A model generated the notes under the pieces. The model ran no database searches and had not been told where the DNA came from. It saw only the letters and a list, made by a program, of their open reading frames with translations. A DNA stretch of 64,000 nt from JBGVMW01 sp045125095. GTDB lineage: Bacteria > Bacillota > Clostridia > Lachnospirales > Lachnospiraceae. Positions 15,484 through 23,877 of the stretch are shown in pieces. A program made the position numbers and the translations under genes. The first letter of the stretch is position 1, and each line of letters begins with the position of its first letter. The DNA lies in contig JBGVMW010000156.1 in assembly GCA_045125095.1 (NCBI GenBank), positions 1 to 64,000 on the forward strand. The letters are read 5' to 3'.

Positions 15484-15779
15484 GTAATTATTCCTCCATT
15501 TTCTGTGATGCAGAAATGTATTCTGCAACCTCTAGTTACTAATTGATTGAGGCATCCTGCCACACATCTGGTATTGATGTATGAATGACATGCACGACAC
15601 CCAACTATGCGCTGCATAGTCTTTCCGAATACTACTTCTCGGTATCAAAAAGTAATACCCGACGGAAATAAGTCCGCCTGATAATCTCTCTATTATTTTA
15701 ATCAGTACGAACAACTCATCCGAGCGTTCCCACTGCAGCCGCCAAAATAATAATTTGCGAACCTATCGGCAGGTTATCA
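15484..15779 (-). other. Long structured non-coding gap between rpmJ and rpsM
   Basis: These 296 nt hold no credible gene: the only frame (15532-15714) has no ribosome binding site and no family features. The transcribed strand contains several small hairpins: ACTATG/CATAGT around CAGCG, GGTAT/ATACC, CGGA/TCCG and TGCAGAA/TTCTGCA. Spacing elsewhere in this operon is mostly 10-30 nt, so the gap is probably a leader-type regulatory RNA for the rpsM-rpsK-rpsD-rpoA-rplQ part. Confidence 0.45.
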
Positions 15780-15893
15780 TTAACCCTGTCTCTGTTTGTG
15801 CTTCGGATTCTCGCAGATTACCCGAATGCTACCTTTTCTTTTAATGATTTTGCATTTTTCGCAAATCGGTTTTACTGATGATCTAACCTTCAC
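15780..15893 (-). CDS. rpmJ: 50S ribosomal protein bL36, zinc-binding form
   Basis: 37 residues starting with a GTG at 15893 (AGGAGG about 10 nt upstream). The protein begins MKVRSSVKPICEKCK and ends CENPKHKQRQG. Cys11, Cys14, Cys27 and His32 form the zinc ribbon. Its place between infA and rpsM is the standard order. It binds the large subunit late in assembly. Confidence 0.95.
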   Translation of the reverse strand: MKVRSSVKPICEKCKIIKRKGSIRVICENPKHKQRQG

Positions 15894-15927
15894 GGTAAAA
15901 TCCTCCTTTCAAAAACGTCCGCTGACA

Positions 15928-15956
15928 ATTATAACACACACGGCTATAGAATGCAA
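15928..15956 (-). promoter_or_regulatory. Internal promoter upstream of rpmJ
   Basis: TTGCAT (15951-15956, minus strand) and TATAAT (15928-15933) with a 17-bp spacer lie in the 150-nt infA/rpmJ gap. This would allow transcription of rpmJ and the alpha operon independent of the S10 promoter 13 kb upstream. Confidence 0.65.
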
Positions 15957-16043
15957 GCAGATTTTTCAACAACAAATATAGTGTTTGCGCCTTCTCATCT
16001 GTGCAACTTTTAGTACAACAGGACACACCTCTGATACGTATAC

Positions 16044-16262
16044 CTATTTGTCACGCCAGATAATTCTGCCCTTTGAAAGATCATATGGTGATAATTCAAT
16101 GGTAACCTTATCACCAGGCAGAATACGAATAAAGTTCATTCTTAATTTCCCGCTGATATGTGCCAATACCTTATGACCATTTTCAAGCTCAACCTGGAAC
16201 ATCGCATTTGGAAGCTTCTCAATTACGGTTCCTTCAATTTCAATAACATCTGCTTTCGACAT
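16044..16262 (-). CDS. infA: Translation initiation factor IF-1
   Basis: 72 residues from the ATG at 16262 (GGAGG 9 nt upstream), the normal length. A single S1-like OB fold is recognisable from MSKADVIEIEGTVIEKLPNA to the C-terminal KGRIIWRD. It blocks the A site during initiation. It lies between the KOW protein gene and rpmJ. Confidence 0.96.
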   Translation of the reverse strand: MSKADVIEIEGTVIEKLPNAMFQVELENGHKVLAHISGKLRMNFIRILPGDKVTIELSPYDLSKGRIIWRDK

Positions 16263-16291
16263 CCTCACTTACCTCCTTCTGTCAAAATAAA

Positions 16292-16606
16292 TCAAACATG
16301 TAGATGCTTCTGCATCTGACCGGCATTGTAAAGTTTACACAACCTTTTTATTTCTTCATTTGTCAGTGGCATTCCACACTTAACTTTATCGGCAATTTCT
16401 TCAAATACCTTATGGCATTCTGTATTGCCGGCTGTCACCTTAGTAATAAGCTGAATATGTTTTTTCTTTTTTTTCTTTGGGTTGTTTGTCATACGCAGTC
16501 TTCCGTCTGACAAATATACATATTCAGCCTCTTCACCAATTATGACATACACCTTGTCTTTATCATGACCGGATAAGGACTTTGCTAACATACCAATGTA
16601 TTTCAT
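16292..16606 (-). CDS. KOW-domain RNA-binding protein between map and infA
   Basis: 104 residues from the ATG at 16606 (GAGG upstream). Residues about 5-45 (GMLAKSLSGHDKDKVYVIIG) form a KOW motif like that of archaeal/eukaryotic L14e-type proteins. A run of six lysines follows, then a helical tail. The gene is regularly found here in Clostridia. Its function is not established; RNA or ribosome binding is inferred from the domain and the neighbourhood. Confidence 0.85.
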   Translation of the reverse strand: MKYIGMLAKSLSGHDKDKVYVIIGEEAEYVYLSDGRLRMTNNPKKKKKKHIQLITKVTAGNTECHKVFEEIADKVKCGMPLTNEEIKRLCKLYNAGQMQKHLHV

Positions 16607-16624
16607 CAAAATTCCTCTTCTTCC

Positions 16625-16638
16625 GTCGCATTCGCGAC
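16625..16638. repeat. GTCGC palindrome between map and the KOW gene
   Basis: GTCGC-ATTC-GCGAC, a member of a small set of intercistronic palindromes (others at 17457, 18175 and 46275). Confidence 0.6.
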
Positions 16639-16681
16639 ATTCATCAATCGATTACCTTCTGACAATATGAAACTCTCTGTC

Positions 16682-17440
16682 TTACAATTTTGTGAGTGAT
16701 AAAATCTCAGGCTCACCATTCGTAATCAGGACAGTATTCTCATAATGTGCAGAGAGTGACTCGTCTTCTGTTACGACTGTCCAATCATCATCTAACCAGC
16801 ATACATCGGCACGTCCCAGATTAATCATAGGTTCAATTGCCAATGTCATTCCTGCCTGAAGCTTAATTCCTTTTCTTCTCGTCTTGAAGTTTGGAATCTG
16901 CGGGTCCTCATGGAGATTCTTTCCGATACCATGACCTACTAAATCGCGAACCACTCCATAACCAAAGCTTTCTGCATATGCACCAATCGCAGAAGAAATG
17001 TCATTCAAATGATAACCTTCTTTTGCATATTTGATACCTTCAAAGAAACACTGCTTTGTAACTTCCATTAACTGCTTTGCTTCCGCTGATACTTCACCAA
17101 CTGCCCATGTTCTGGCTGCATCGGAATGATATCCCTTATAAATAACACCTGCGTCCAGACTGACAATATCGCCTTCCTGTAAAATATGATCCTTATGTGG
17201 AATACCATGTACCACTTCATCATTTACAGATACACAGATAGATGCCGGATATCCATTATAATTTAAAAATGATGGTATGCAGCCTTTACTGCGAATCAGT
17301 TCTTCTCCATAACGGTCAATATCTAATGTAGAAATTCCCGGACGGACAAATTTTTCCAGTTCATCATGAACGTATTCCAGTATTTTACCTGCTTCACGCA
17401 TCAATTCAATTTCGTGAGCAGACTTAATAGTTACTGCCAT
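16682..17440 (-). CDS. map: Type I methionine aminopeptidase
   Basis: 252 residues from the ATG at 17440 (GAGGT just upstream). The metal ligands are visible in SLDAGVIYKGYHSDAARTW (two Asp), VGHGIGKNLHEDP (His), AIEPMI (Glu) and SAHYENTVL (Glu). It removes N-terminal Met from nascent proteins. It lies after adk in the standard secY-adk-map order. Confidence 0.96.
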   Translation of the reverse strand: MAVTIKSAHEIELMREAGKILEYVHDELEKFVRPGISTLDIDRYGEELIRSKGCIPSFLNYNGYPASICVSVNDEVVHGIPHKDHILQEGDIVSLDAGVIYKGYHSDAARTWAVGEVSAEAKQLMEVTKQCFFEGIKYAKEGYHLNDISSAIGAYAESFGYGVVRDLVGHGIGKNLHEDPQIPNFKTRRKGIKLQAGMTLAIEPMINLGRADVCWLDDDWTVVTEDESLSAHYENTVLITNGEPEILSLTKL

Positions 17441-17456
17441 ATCTACCTCTATTTCT

Positions 17457-17472
17457 TGTCGCTTTAGCGACA
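17457..17472. repeat. GTCGC palindrome between adk and map
   Basis: TGTCGC-TTTA-GCGACA, identical over all 16 bases to the copy at 18175-18190. It forms a 6-bp stem with a 4-nt loop in the transcript. Confidence 0.7.
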
Positions 17473-17514
17473 CTTAAAATAAGACTAAAGCTTGCATTTC
17501 GCTTGTCCTCTGTT

Positions 17515-18159
17515 TTATTTATCTAATATCTTGCAGATATCTTCAAATACAACTTCCATATCCTGTGTACCATCTACTTCTACCATAGCGTTCTGCTTAG
17601 AATAGTACTCGATAAGCGGCTGTGTCTGATCATGATATACTTTCAAGCGTTTTTCAACTGTCTCCGGTTTATCATCATCGCGAAGAATTAACTCCTTGCC
17701 ACATGTATCACAGATATTTTCTACTTTTGTTGGTGCATATTCAATATGATACGTTGCACCACAGCCTACGCATGCACGACGACCTGACATTCTTCTGATA
17801 ATGTTTTCGTCTGGCACCTCTACATTGATTGCGTAGTCAATTTTTGCACCAACACCTGCTAATGCTTTATCTAATGCTTCTGCCTGAGGAATTGTACGTG
17901 GGAAACCATCTAATACATATCCATTCTTGCAGTCATCCTGAGCAAAACGGTCCATCACAAGGTCAACTACCAATTCATCCGGTACTAAAAGTCCCTGATC
18001 CATATATGTCTTAGCTTTTGCACCTAATTCTGTACCAGCTTTGATATTTGCACGGAAGATATCACCTGTGGAAATATGCGGAATATCATATTTTGCGGCA
18101 ATTTTTTTTGCCTGTGTACCCTTACCGGCACCTGGAGCGCCTAACATAATTAATTTCAT
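17515..18159 (-). CDS. adk: Adenylate kinase, zinc-lid type
   Basis: 214 residues. P-loop GAPGAGKGTQ at the N-terminus, DGFPRT nucleotide-binding motif, and a lid with two Cys pairs (CVGCG and CDTCG, about 130-155) that hold zinc, as in many Gram-positives. It interconverts ATP, AMP and ADP. It lies between secY and map, with structured gaps on both sides. Confidence 0.97.
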   Translation of the reverse strand: MKLIMLGAPGAGKGTQAKKIAAKYDIPHISTGDIFRANIKAGTELGAKAKTYMDQGLLVPDELVVDLVMDRFAQDDCKNGYVLDGFPRTIPQAEALDKALAGVGAKIDYAINVEVPDENIIRRMSGRRACVGCGATYHIEYAPTKVENICDTCGKELILRDDDKPETVEKRLKVYHDQTQPLIEYYSKQNAMVEVDGTQDMEVVFEDICKILDK

Positions 18160-18174
18160 AATTACCTCTCATTC

Positions 18175-18190
18175 TGTCGCTTTAGCGACA
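18175..18190. repeat. GTCGC palindrome between secY and adk
   Basis: TGTCGC-TTTA-GCGACA, an exact second copy of the 17457-17472 palindrome, 15 bp upstream of the adk start. Confidence 0.7.
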
Positions 18191-18235
18191 TATACATAAT
18201 CCTGCTACTAACGATATTAAACTATATACTCAAAA

Positions 18236-18283
18236 GCGACAGGCCATGTACTACGTTAGTATAAGTACATGAAATCCTGTCGC
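18236..18283 (-). other. Long hairpin in the secY-adk gap
   Basis: GCGACAGG (18236-18243) pairs with CCTGTCGC (18276-18283), and ATGTACT (18246-18252) with AGTACAT (18264-18270). There is no following U tract, so it is more likely an RNA processing or stability element than a terminator. Confidence 0.55.
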
Positions 18284-18319
18284 ATTTCATATCAATAAGT
18301 ATTTTGTGACAGCTCCTGC

Positions 18320-19642
18320 TTAATCACTTAAAAAGCCTTTATAATAACGTACCCGCATCTGAGATTCAATTTGCTTCATTGTCTCTAAAATTACACTGGC
18401 AATAATGATTAAAGAAGTACCACCGAAGGATACGGAAGCACCGAATACACCATTACAGATAAATGGGATAATCTGAACAAGGATTAATCCGCAAGCACCT
18501 ACGAATACAATGTAATTTAAGATCTTCGTCAAGTAATCTGATGTTGGTTTTCCAGAACGAATACCTGGAATACAACCATTCTGTCTTTTAATGTTGTTTG
18601 CAACCTCTAATGGATTAAAGGTTATGGATGTATAAAAATATGCAAAAGCAACAACCATAATAATGTAAACAACTAAACCAACACTATATACAGGTTTGTT
18701 TGGATTGAACCAGTTACCGGAATTCATTGTTGCAAGAATCTGCGAACCAATTCCAGTTCCCTGACCTTTTCCCATAAGTGAAGCGATTACAATCGGCATC
18801 TGGAAAATAGAGGAAGCAAAGATAATTGGCACAACGCCGGCTGTATTTACTTTTAACGGAATGAAGGTATTCTGTCCACCTACCATTCTTCCACCCTGAG
18901 CTTTCTTTGCATACTGAACAGGAATTCTTCTTTCACCGCCCTGCAATACAATAACAAAGACAGTTGTAAATAAAATAACAGCTACGATTGCTGCAATACC
19001 AATTGTTGCCTTTCCAATATCTTTACCAAATACAAACTGCTCAAATAATGTACTGATATCCTGTGGTAAACGGGAAATAATATTGATTAACAATACGATA
19101 GAAATACCGTTTCCAACACCTTTCTCTGTGATTCGCTCACCAATCCACATCAGCATTGCACTACCTGCTGTCATTGTTACAATAGCAACTGCTACATTAA
19201 AGAAGTTGTACTCTTGCAACAATCCGTTTTTACCGAAACCAACTGCAAATGCAAACGCTTCTACAAAAGCAAGAATAACAGTTACATAACGTGTGATAGA
19301 AGCAATTTTCTTTCTTCCATCCTCACCATCTTTATGCCACTCTTCTAATTTTGGAATTACAATTGTCATAAGCTGCATAATGATGGAAGATGTGATGTAT
19401 GGTGTAATGCTTAATGCAAAAATAGACATATCTTCAAAAGAACCACCGGTGATCGCATTAAAAAAGCTAAATGCGTCACCAGTAGATTTGGTCTGATCAA
19501 ACCAATCTGCAAAATATGTCCTGTTTACACCTGGAATTGGAAGCTGTGAACCAATTCTTATTACCACGAGCATCATAAAAGTATATAGAAGTTTATTTCT
19601 AATATCTTTTACCTTAAACATGTTCTGCAGTGTTTTAAGCAT
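18320..19642 (-). CDS. secY: Protein translocase subunit SecY
   Basis: 440 residues with ten predicted membrane helices. Recognisable motifs are QLPIPGVN near the N-terminus, TPYITSSIIMQL, GNGISI and the C-terminal MRVRYYKGFLSD. It is the protein-conducting channel partner of SecE and SecG. It starts directly at the end of rplO (one-base overlap). Confidence 0.97.
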   Translation of the reverse strand: MLKTLQNMFKVKDIRNKLLYTFMMLVVIRIGSQLPIPGVNRTYFADWFDQTKSTGDAFSFFNAITGGSFEDMSIFALSITPYITSSIIMQLMTIVIPKLEEWHKDGEDGRKKIASITRYVTVILAFVEAFAFAVGFGKNGLLQEYNFFNVAVAIVTMTAGSAMLMWIGERITEKGVGNGISIVLLINIISRLPQDISTLFEQFVFGKDIGKATIGIAAIVAVILFTTVFVIVLQGGERRIPVQYAKKAQGGRMVGGQNTFIPLKVNTAGVVPIIFASSIFQMPIVIASLMGKGQGTGIGSQILATMNSGNWFNPNKPVYSVGLVVYIIMVVAFAYFYTSITFNPLEVANNIKRQNGCIPGIRSGKPTSDYLTKILNYIVFVGACGLILVQIIPFICNGVFGASVSFGGTSLIIIASVILETMKQIESQMRVRYYKGFLSD

Positions 19643-20082
19643 TAGATCACCTCAGCTTTTCCACCAAGAGCCTCAATCTTTTCTTTTGCGCTTTCAGAGT
19701 AAGCGTTTACCTGAACAGTAAGCTTCTTAGTAAGTTCACCATTACCTAAGATCTTTACACCATCTTTAGGATTCTTAATAATACCGGCTTCTTTTAATGT
19801 TTCAATGGAAACTACTGTATCATTTTCGAATACTTCAAGAGCGTCTACATTAATTGCAACGATTTCTTTTGTGTTGTAATTGTGGAAACCTCTCTTAGGA
19901 AGTCTTCTATATAATGGCATCTGACCACCTTCGAATCCTGGTCTTGGTGCTCCTGAACGAGCCTTCTGACCTTTGTGACCCTTACCTGCAGTCTTACCAT
20001 TTCCTGAACCATGTCCACGTCCTCTTCTAAATCTATCTCCCTGCGTAGAACCTTCTGCAGGTCTTAAATTTGATAAGTCCAT
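19642..20082 (-). CDS. rplO: 50S ribosomal protein uL15
   Basis: 146 residues. The Gly/Lys-rich N-terminus (RGRGHGSGNGKTAGKGHKGQ) and the GGQMPLYRRLPKRGF motif are diagnostic. It is needed for late large-subunit assembly. It lies between rpmD and secY. Confidence 0.97.
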   Translation of the reverse strand: MDLSNLRPAEGSTQGDRFRRGRGHGSGNGKTAGKGHKGQKARSGAPRPGFEGGQMPLYRRLPKRGFHNYNTKEIVAINVDALEVFENDTVVSIETLKEAGIIKNPKDGVKILGNGELTKKLTVQVNAYSESAKEKIEALGGKAEVI

Positions 20083-20106
20083 TCTGACACCTCCTTGTCT
20101 ATATGA

Positions 20107-20289
20107 TTAGATTTCTTCTACTTTGACTAAATGTCTTACCTGCTGAACCATACCTCTAACGGCTGCGTTATCTGGCATTTCAACTGACTTGTTTAACTTC
20201 TTTAAACCTAAAGCAACAACAGTCTTCTTATGCTTTGGAACAGCACCGATTGGAGATTTCACTAATGTGATTTTTAATTTATCTGCCAT
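20107..20289 (-). CDS. rpmD: 50S ribosomal protein uL30
   Basis: 60 residues from the ATG at 20289, which has AGGAGG about 9 nt upstream; a TTG two codons earlier is less well placed. The sequence ADKLKITLVKSPIGAVPKHK is typical. It lies between rpsE and rplO. Confidence 0.95.
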   Translation of the reverse strand: MADKLKITLVKSPIGAVPKHKKTVVALGLKKLNKSVEMPDNAAVRGMVQQVRHLVKVEEI

Positions 20290-20313
20290 CTTCAATTACC
20301 TCCTGAATCTGGA

Positions 20314-20823
20314 TTAACCGAGAATTTCTTCTACAGATTTACCACGAAGTCTAGCTACTTCCTCAGGTGTCTTAAGCTGACGTAAACCTTCGATTGTAGC
20401 AAGTACAACATTCTGCTTGTTGCTGGAACCTAAAGATTTTGTACGGATATTCTTAACACCAGCAAGCTCTAACACGCTACGTGCTGGACCGCCTGCGATG
20501 ATACCAGTACCTTCTGGAGCTCTCTTTAATAATACAGAAGCGCTTCCGAACTTACCTGTGAAGTCATGTGTAATACTTCTATTCTCGTCCATAGCAACAG
20601 TTACAAGCTTCTTCATAGCATCCTCTTTACCCTTGCGGATTGCTTCTGGGATTTCAGCTGCCTTTCCTAAGCCTGCACCTACATGGCCGTTACCGTCACC
20701 AACTACTACTAAAGCTGTGAAGCGGAAGTTACGACCACCTTTAACAACTTTAGTTACACGTTTGATTGATACTACTTTTTCTTCTAATTCTAACTTACTA
20801 GCATCAATGATAGTATGTTTCAT
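20314..20823 (-). CDS. rpsE: 30S ribosomal protein uS5
   Basis: 169 residues. The double-stranded RNA-binding domain (KVVKGGRNFRFTALVVVGDG) and the GTGIIAGGPARSVLELAG loop are present. It affects decoding accuracy at the mRNA entry. It lies between rplR and rpmD. Confidence 0.97.
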   Translation of the reverse strand: MKHTIIDASKLELEEKVVSIKRVTKVVKGGRNFRFTALVVVGDGNGHVGAGLGKAAEIPEAIRKGKEDAMKKLVTVAMDENRSITHDFTGKFGSASVLLKRAPEGTGIIAGGPARSVLELAGVKNIRTKSLGSSNKQNVVLATIEGLRQLKTPEEVARLRGKSVEEILG

Positions 20824-20840
20824 GTGTCTTACCTCCTCTT

Positions 20841-21209
20841 CTAGAATACTAAGCCAGCTTCTCTAGCTGCATCTGCTAAAGCCTGTACTTTACCCTGATA
20901 TATATAGCCGCCTCTATCAAAGACAACTTCTTTAATTCCCTGCTCGATTGCTTTCTTTGCAATTACAGTTCCTACATATGCTGCTGCATCAACGTTATTG
21001 GTCTTCTCTAATTCAGCCTTTACGTCCTTCTGGTTTGTAGAAGCTGATACTAATGTCTTTCCAACTGTATCGTCAATAATCTGAGCATACATATGATTAT
21101 TACTTCTGAACACAGCTAAACGTGGTCTCTGAGATGTTCCGCTCAAGTGATTACGAATTCTTCTGTGTTTTTTAACACGAACTTCTGTTCTGGATTTCTT
21201 ACTAACCAT
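20841..21209 (-). CDS. rplR: 50S ribosomal protein uL18
   Basis: 122 residues from the ATG at 21209 (AAGGAG 9 nt upstream; the GTG two codons earlier is too close). It binds 5S rRNA together with uL5. The motifs RPRLAVFRSNNHMYAQIIDD and FDRGGYIYQGKVQALADAAR are clear. Confidence 0.96.
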   Translation of the reverse strand: MVSKKSRTEVRVKKHRRIRNHLSGTSQRPRLAVFRSNNHMYAQIIDDTVGKTLVSASTNQKDVKAELEKTNNVDAAAYVGTVIAKKAIEQGIKEVVFDRGGYIYQGKVQALADAAREAGLVF

Positions 21210-21226
21210 TGTCACACACTCCTTAA

Positions 21227-21772
21227 TTATTTCTTACCAGTCTTACCAACTTTACGTCTGATTGTTTCATCAGCATACTTAATACCCTTGCCCTTGTATG
21301 GTTCAGGTCTTCTCTTATCTCTGATCTCAGCAGCATATTGGCCAACTTTTTCTTTATCGATACCTTTGATTGTAATCTTGTTTGTAGATGTATCTACTAC
21401 AGACTCTAATCCTTCAGGGTCTACCATCTCAACCGGGTGAGAATATCCAAGTGCTAATACTAACTTGTTACCCTGTTTCTGAGCTCTGTAACCAACACCG
21501 TTTACTTCAAGAACTTTTTCGTAACCAGCAGTAACACCTACTACCATGTTATTGATTAATGTTCTTGTTAAACCATGTAAAGATTTCATCTTCTTTAAAT
21601 CGTTTGGTCTGGAAACAACAACTGTGTTATCTTCCATTTTAATTTCCATTTCTTCAGGTAACACTCTCTCTAATGTTCCCTTAGGACCTTTTACAGTCAC
21701 TTTGTTATTTTCTGCTATTGTAACGGTTACTCCGTCTGGAATAGCGATTGGCATTCTTCCTATACGTGACAT
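21227..21772 (-). CDS. rplF: 50S ribosomal protein uL6
   Basis: 181 residues from the ATG at 21772 (AGGAGG 8 nt upstream). The frame extends 20 codons further without a ribosome binding site. The start MSRIGRMPIAIPDGVTV and the end KRRPEPYKGKGIKYADE are typical. It is preceded by a 200-nt gap containing a strong hairpin, unusual inside the spc operon. Confidence 0.96.
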   Translation of the reverse strand: MSRIGRMPIAIPDGVTVTIAENNKVTVKGPKGTLERVLPEEMEIKMEDNTVVVSRPNDLKKMKSLHGLTRTLINNMVVGVTAGYEKVLEVNGVGYRAQKQGNKLVLALGYSHPVEMVDPEGLESVVDTSTNKITIKGIDKEKVGQYAAEIRDKRRPEPYKGKGIKYADETIRRKVGKTGKK

Positions 21773-21871
21773 GCCCGTACCTCCTATTTGATATACATAA
21801 CTTTTAGTTACTCTATAGTCAGGTGCATCCACCTTACTAACTTAATAAGATACCGTCGCCCGTGTCAGGCA

Positions 21872-21895
21872 GGAGAAAATGAAATCATTTTCTCC
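21872..21895 (-). other. Strong hairpin in the rpsH-rplF gap
   Basis: GGAGAAAATGA (21872-21882) and TCATTTTCTCC (21885-21895) form a perfect 11-bp stem with a 2-nt loop, inside the 200-nt gap 21773-21972. No U tract follows on the transcribed strand. The gap has no gene. A regulatory or RNA-processing role is inferred from its length and structure only. Confidence 0.55.
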
Positions 21896-21972
21896 CGTGC
21901 GCATACAAAATGCAACACACACTCTCTATATATTACCAGATAAAAATGTATTCTTCCAGATAAATTTTTATC

Positions 21973-22374
21973 TTACCAAATGAATGCTAATACTTCGCCA
22001 CCAACATTCTGCTTTCTAGCTTCCTTGTCAGTGATGATTCCCTGGTTTGTGGAAACGATAGCGATTCCAAGACCACCTAATACCTTAGGCATATCTTCTG
22101 CACCAGCGTATACACGAAGACCTGGCTTACTGATTCTCTTGATACCAGTAATTACTTTATCATTCTTATCTACACCGTATTTTAATTCAATACGGATTGT
22201 TTTGAAGTTACCATCCTCAAGGATGTCAAATTTTTTGATATAACCCTCTCTTAAAAGGATCTCAGCAATTGCTACTTTCATTTTAGATGCAGGAACATCT
22301 ACTGTATCATGTTTAGCAGTATTTGCATTACGAATTCTTGTAAGCATATCTGCAATTGGATCACTCATTGTCAT
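21973..22374 (-). CDS. rpsH: 30S ribosomal protein uS8
   Basis: 133 residues, normal length. The start MTMSDPIADMLTRIRNAN and the C-terminal STNQGIITDKEARKQNVGGE are typical. It binds helix 21 of 16S rRNA and in E. coli also regulates the spc operon. Confidence 0.97.
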   Translation of the reverse strand: MTMSDPIADMLTRIRNANTAKHDTVDVPASKMKVAIAEILLREGYIKKFDILEDGNFKTIRIELKYGVDKNDKVITGIKRISKPGLRVYAGAEDMPKVLGGLGIAIVSTNQGIITDKEARKQNVGGEVLAFIW

Positions 22375-22399
22375 TTTCAGTCTGCCTCCTTCCTTTTAC

Positions 22400-22585
22400 T
22401 TACCAGCTTGCCTTCTTAACGCCTGGTATCTGACCTTTGTATGCTAATTCACGGAAGCAGATTCTGCAAATTCCGTATTTTCTTAAATAAGCATGTGGAC
22501 GACCACAAATTCTGCAACGTGAATATTCTCTTGTAGAGAACTTCTGCTTACGCTGCTGCTTTACTTTCATTGCTGTCTTAGCCAT
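22400..22585 (-). CDS. rpsZ: 30S ribosomal protein uS14, zinc type
   Basis: 61 residues, the short zinc-binding form. Two Cys pairs (CRICG and CRICF, 12 residues between) make the zinc ribbon. This type is usual in Firmicutes. It lies between rplE and rpsH. Confidence 0.96.
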   Translation of the reverse strand: MAKTAMKVKQQRKQKFSTREYSRCRICGRPHAYLRKYGICRICFRELAYKGQIPGVKKASW

Positions 22586-22601
22586 GAAATTTCCCTCCTA
22601 A

Positions 22602-23141
22602 CTATTTTGTAAACGGCATATTGAACTGTGTCAATAATTCACGAGCTTCTTCATCAGTTTTAGCTGTAGTAACAAAAATGATGTCCATACCTCTGATTTT
22701 ATCTACCTTATCATATTCGATTTCTGGGAAGATTAACTGCTCCTTGATACCAAGTGCGTAGTTACCTCTACCATCAAATGCGTTAGGATTGATACCTCTA
22801 AAGTCACGTACACGAGGTAATGCTAAGTTGATTAAACGGTCTGTAAACTCATACATTTTTTCGCCGCGTAAAGTAACTTTACATCCGATTGGCATACCCT
22901 CTCTCAGCTTGAAGTTAGCAATAGACTTCTTTGCTCTGGTTAATACTGCCTTCTGACCTGTAATAGTTTCTAAGTCCTTTACAGCTGCCTCTAAAATCTT
23001 AGCATTTTCTTTTGCTTCACCGATACCCATGTTGATAACTACTTTATCAAGCTTAGGTACCTGCATAGGATTCTTATATCCGAATTTTTTCATTAATGCA
23101 TCAACGATTTCGTTTTCATAAACTTCTTTTAATCTACTCAA
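22602..23141 (-). CDS. rplE: 50S ribosomal protein uL5
   Basis: 179 residues. The motifs NPMQVPKLDKVVINMGIGEA and GNYALGIKEQLIFPEIEYDK are diagnostic. It is part of the 5S rRNA particle and contacts the small subunit head. It lies between rplX and rpsZ. Confidence 0.97.
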   Translation of the reverse strand: MSRLKEVYENEIVDALMKKFGYKNPMQVPKLDKVVINMGIGEAKENAKILEAAVKDLETITGQKAVLTRAKKSIANFKLREGMPIGCKVTLRGEKMYEFTDRLINLALPRVRDFRGINPNAFDGRGNYALGIKEQLIFPEIEYDKVDKIRGMDIIFVTTAKTDEEARELLTQFNMPFTK

Positions 23142-23164
23142 AGTCCTTGACCTCCTTCCTCTAA

Positions 23165-23476
23165 TTAGTCGATAACTTTACCTGTTGTCTTAGCAACACG
23201 TACTTTTTTACCATCCTTGAATTCGTAACCAATTCTTGTTACTTTTCCTTCATGAAGATACATAACGTTAGAGATGTCAATAGGACCTTCCTGAGAAACG
23301 ATACCGCCATTCTGGTTTGCAGCACTTGGCTTAACGTGCTTTGTAATCATATTGATTCCTTCAACACGAACTGTACCGTTCTTTCTATTGATTTCCATAA
23401 CCTTGCCTTCTTTGTCTTTATCTTTACCAGCGATTACTTTTACTAAATCGCCTTTTTTAATTCTGACTGCTGACAT
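23165..23476 (-). CDS. rplX: 50S ribosomal protein uL24
   Basis: 103 residues. A KOW motif (KGDLVKVIAGKDKDKEGKVM) lies at the N-terminus. It initiates large-subunit assembly and lies near the exit tunnel. It follows rplN by 13 bp. Confidence 0.97.
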   Translation of the reverse strand: MSAVRIKKGDLVKVIAGKDKDKEGKVMEINRKNGTVRVEGINMITKHVKPSAANQNGGIVSQEGPIDISNVMYLHEGKVTRIGYEFKDGKKVRVAKTTGKVID

Positions 23477-23489
23477 GTTATCTTACCTC

Positions 23490-23858
23490 CTATAATACTT
23501 CCGGAGCTAAAGAAACGATTTTCATGAAACGTTTCTCTCTCAGCTCTCTGGCTACTGGTCCAAAGATACGAGTTCCTCTTGGAGTATTGTCGTCCTTAAT
23601 AATAACAGCAGCATTCTCATCAAATTTAATATATGAACCGTCTTTACGGCGAGCACCATTTACAGTACGAACAACTACCGCCTTAACAACATCGCCTTTT
23701 TTAACAACACCGCCTGGTGTTGCATCTTTAACAGTAGCTACGATAATATCACCAATTCTGGCATATCTTCTAGTTGAACCGCCCATAACACGGATACAAA
23801 GTAATTCTTTTGCACCAGTATTATCTGCAACCTTAAGTCTGGATTCCTGTTGAATCAT
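23490..23858 (-). CDS. rplN: 50S ribosomal protein uL14
   Basis: 122 residues, the standard length. The sequence MIQQESRLKVADNTGAKELL and the C-terminal ARELREKRFMKIVSLAPEVL are diagnostic. It forms an intersubunit bridge and is the docking site of RsfS. Confidence 0.98.
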   Translation of the reverse strand: MIQQESRLKVADNTGAKELLCIRVMGGSTRRYARIGDIIVATVKDATPGGVVKKGDVVKAVVVRTVNGARRKDGSYIKFDENAAVIIKDDNTPRGTRIFGPVARELREKRFMKIVSLAPEVL

Positions 23859-23877
23859 GCCGATAACCTCCTTTGAA

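Noticed and set aside
15532..15714. 60-codon frame in the rpmJ-rpsM gap
   Set aside because: No ribosome binding site, no family resemblance, and it overlaps the small hairpins of the gap.
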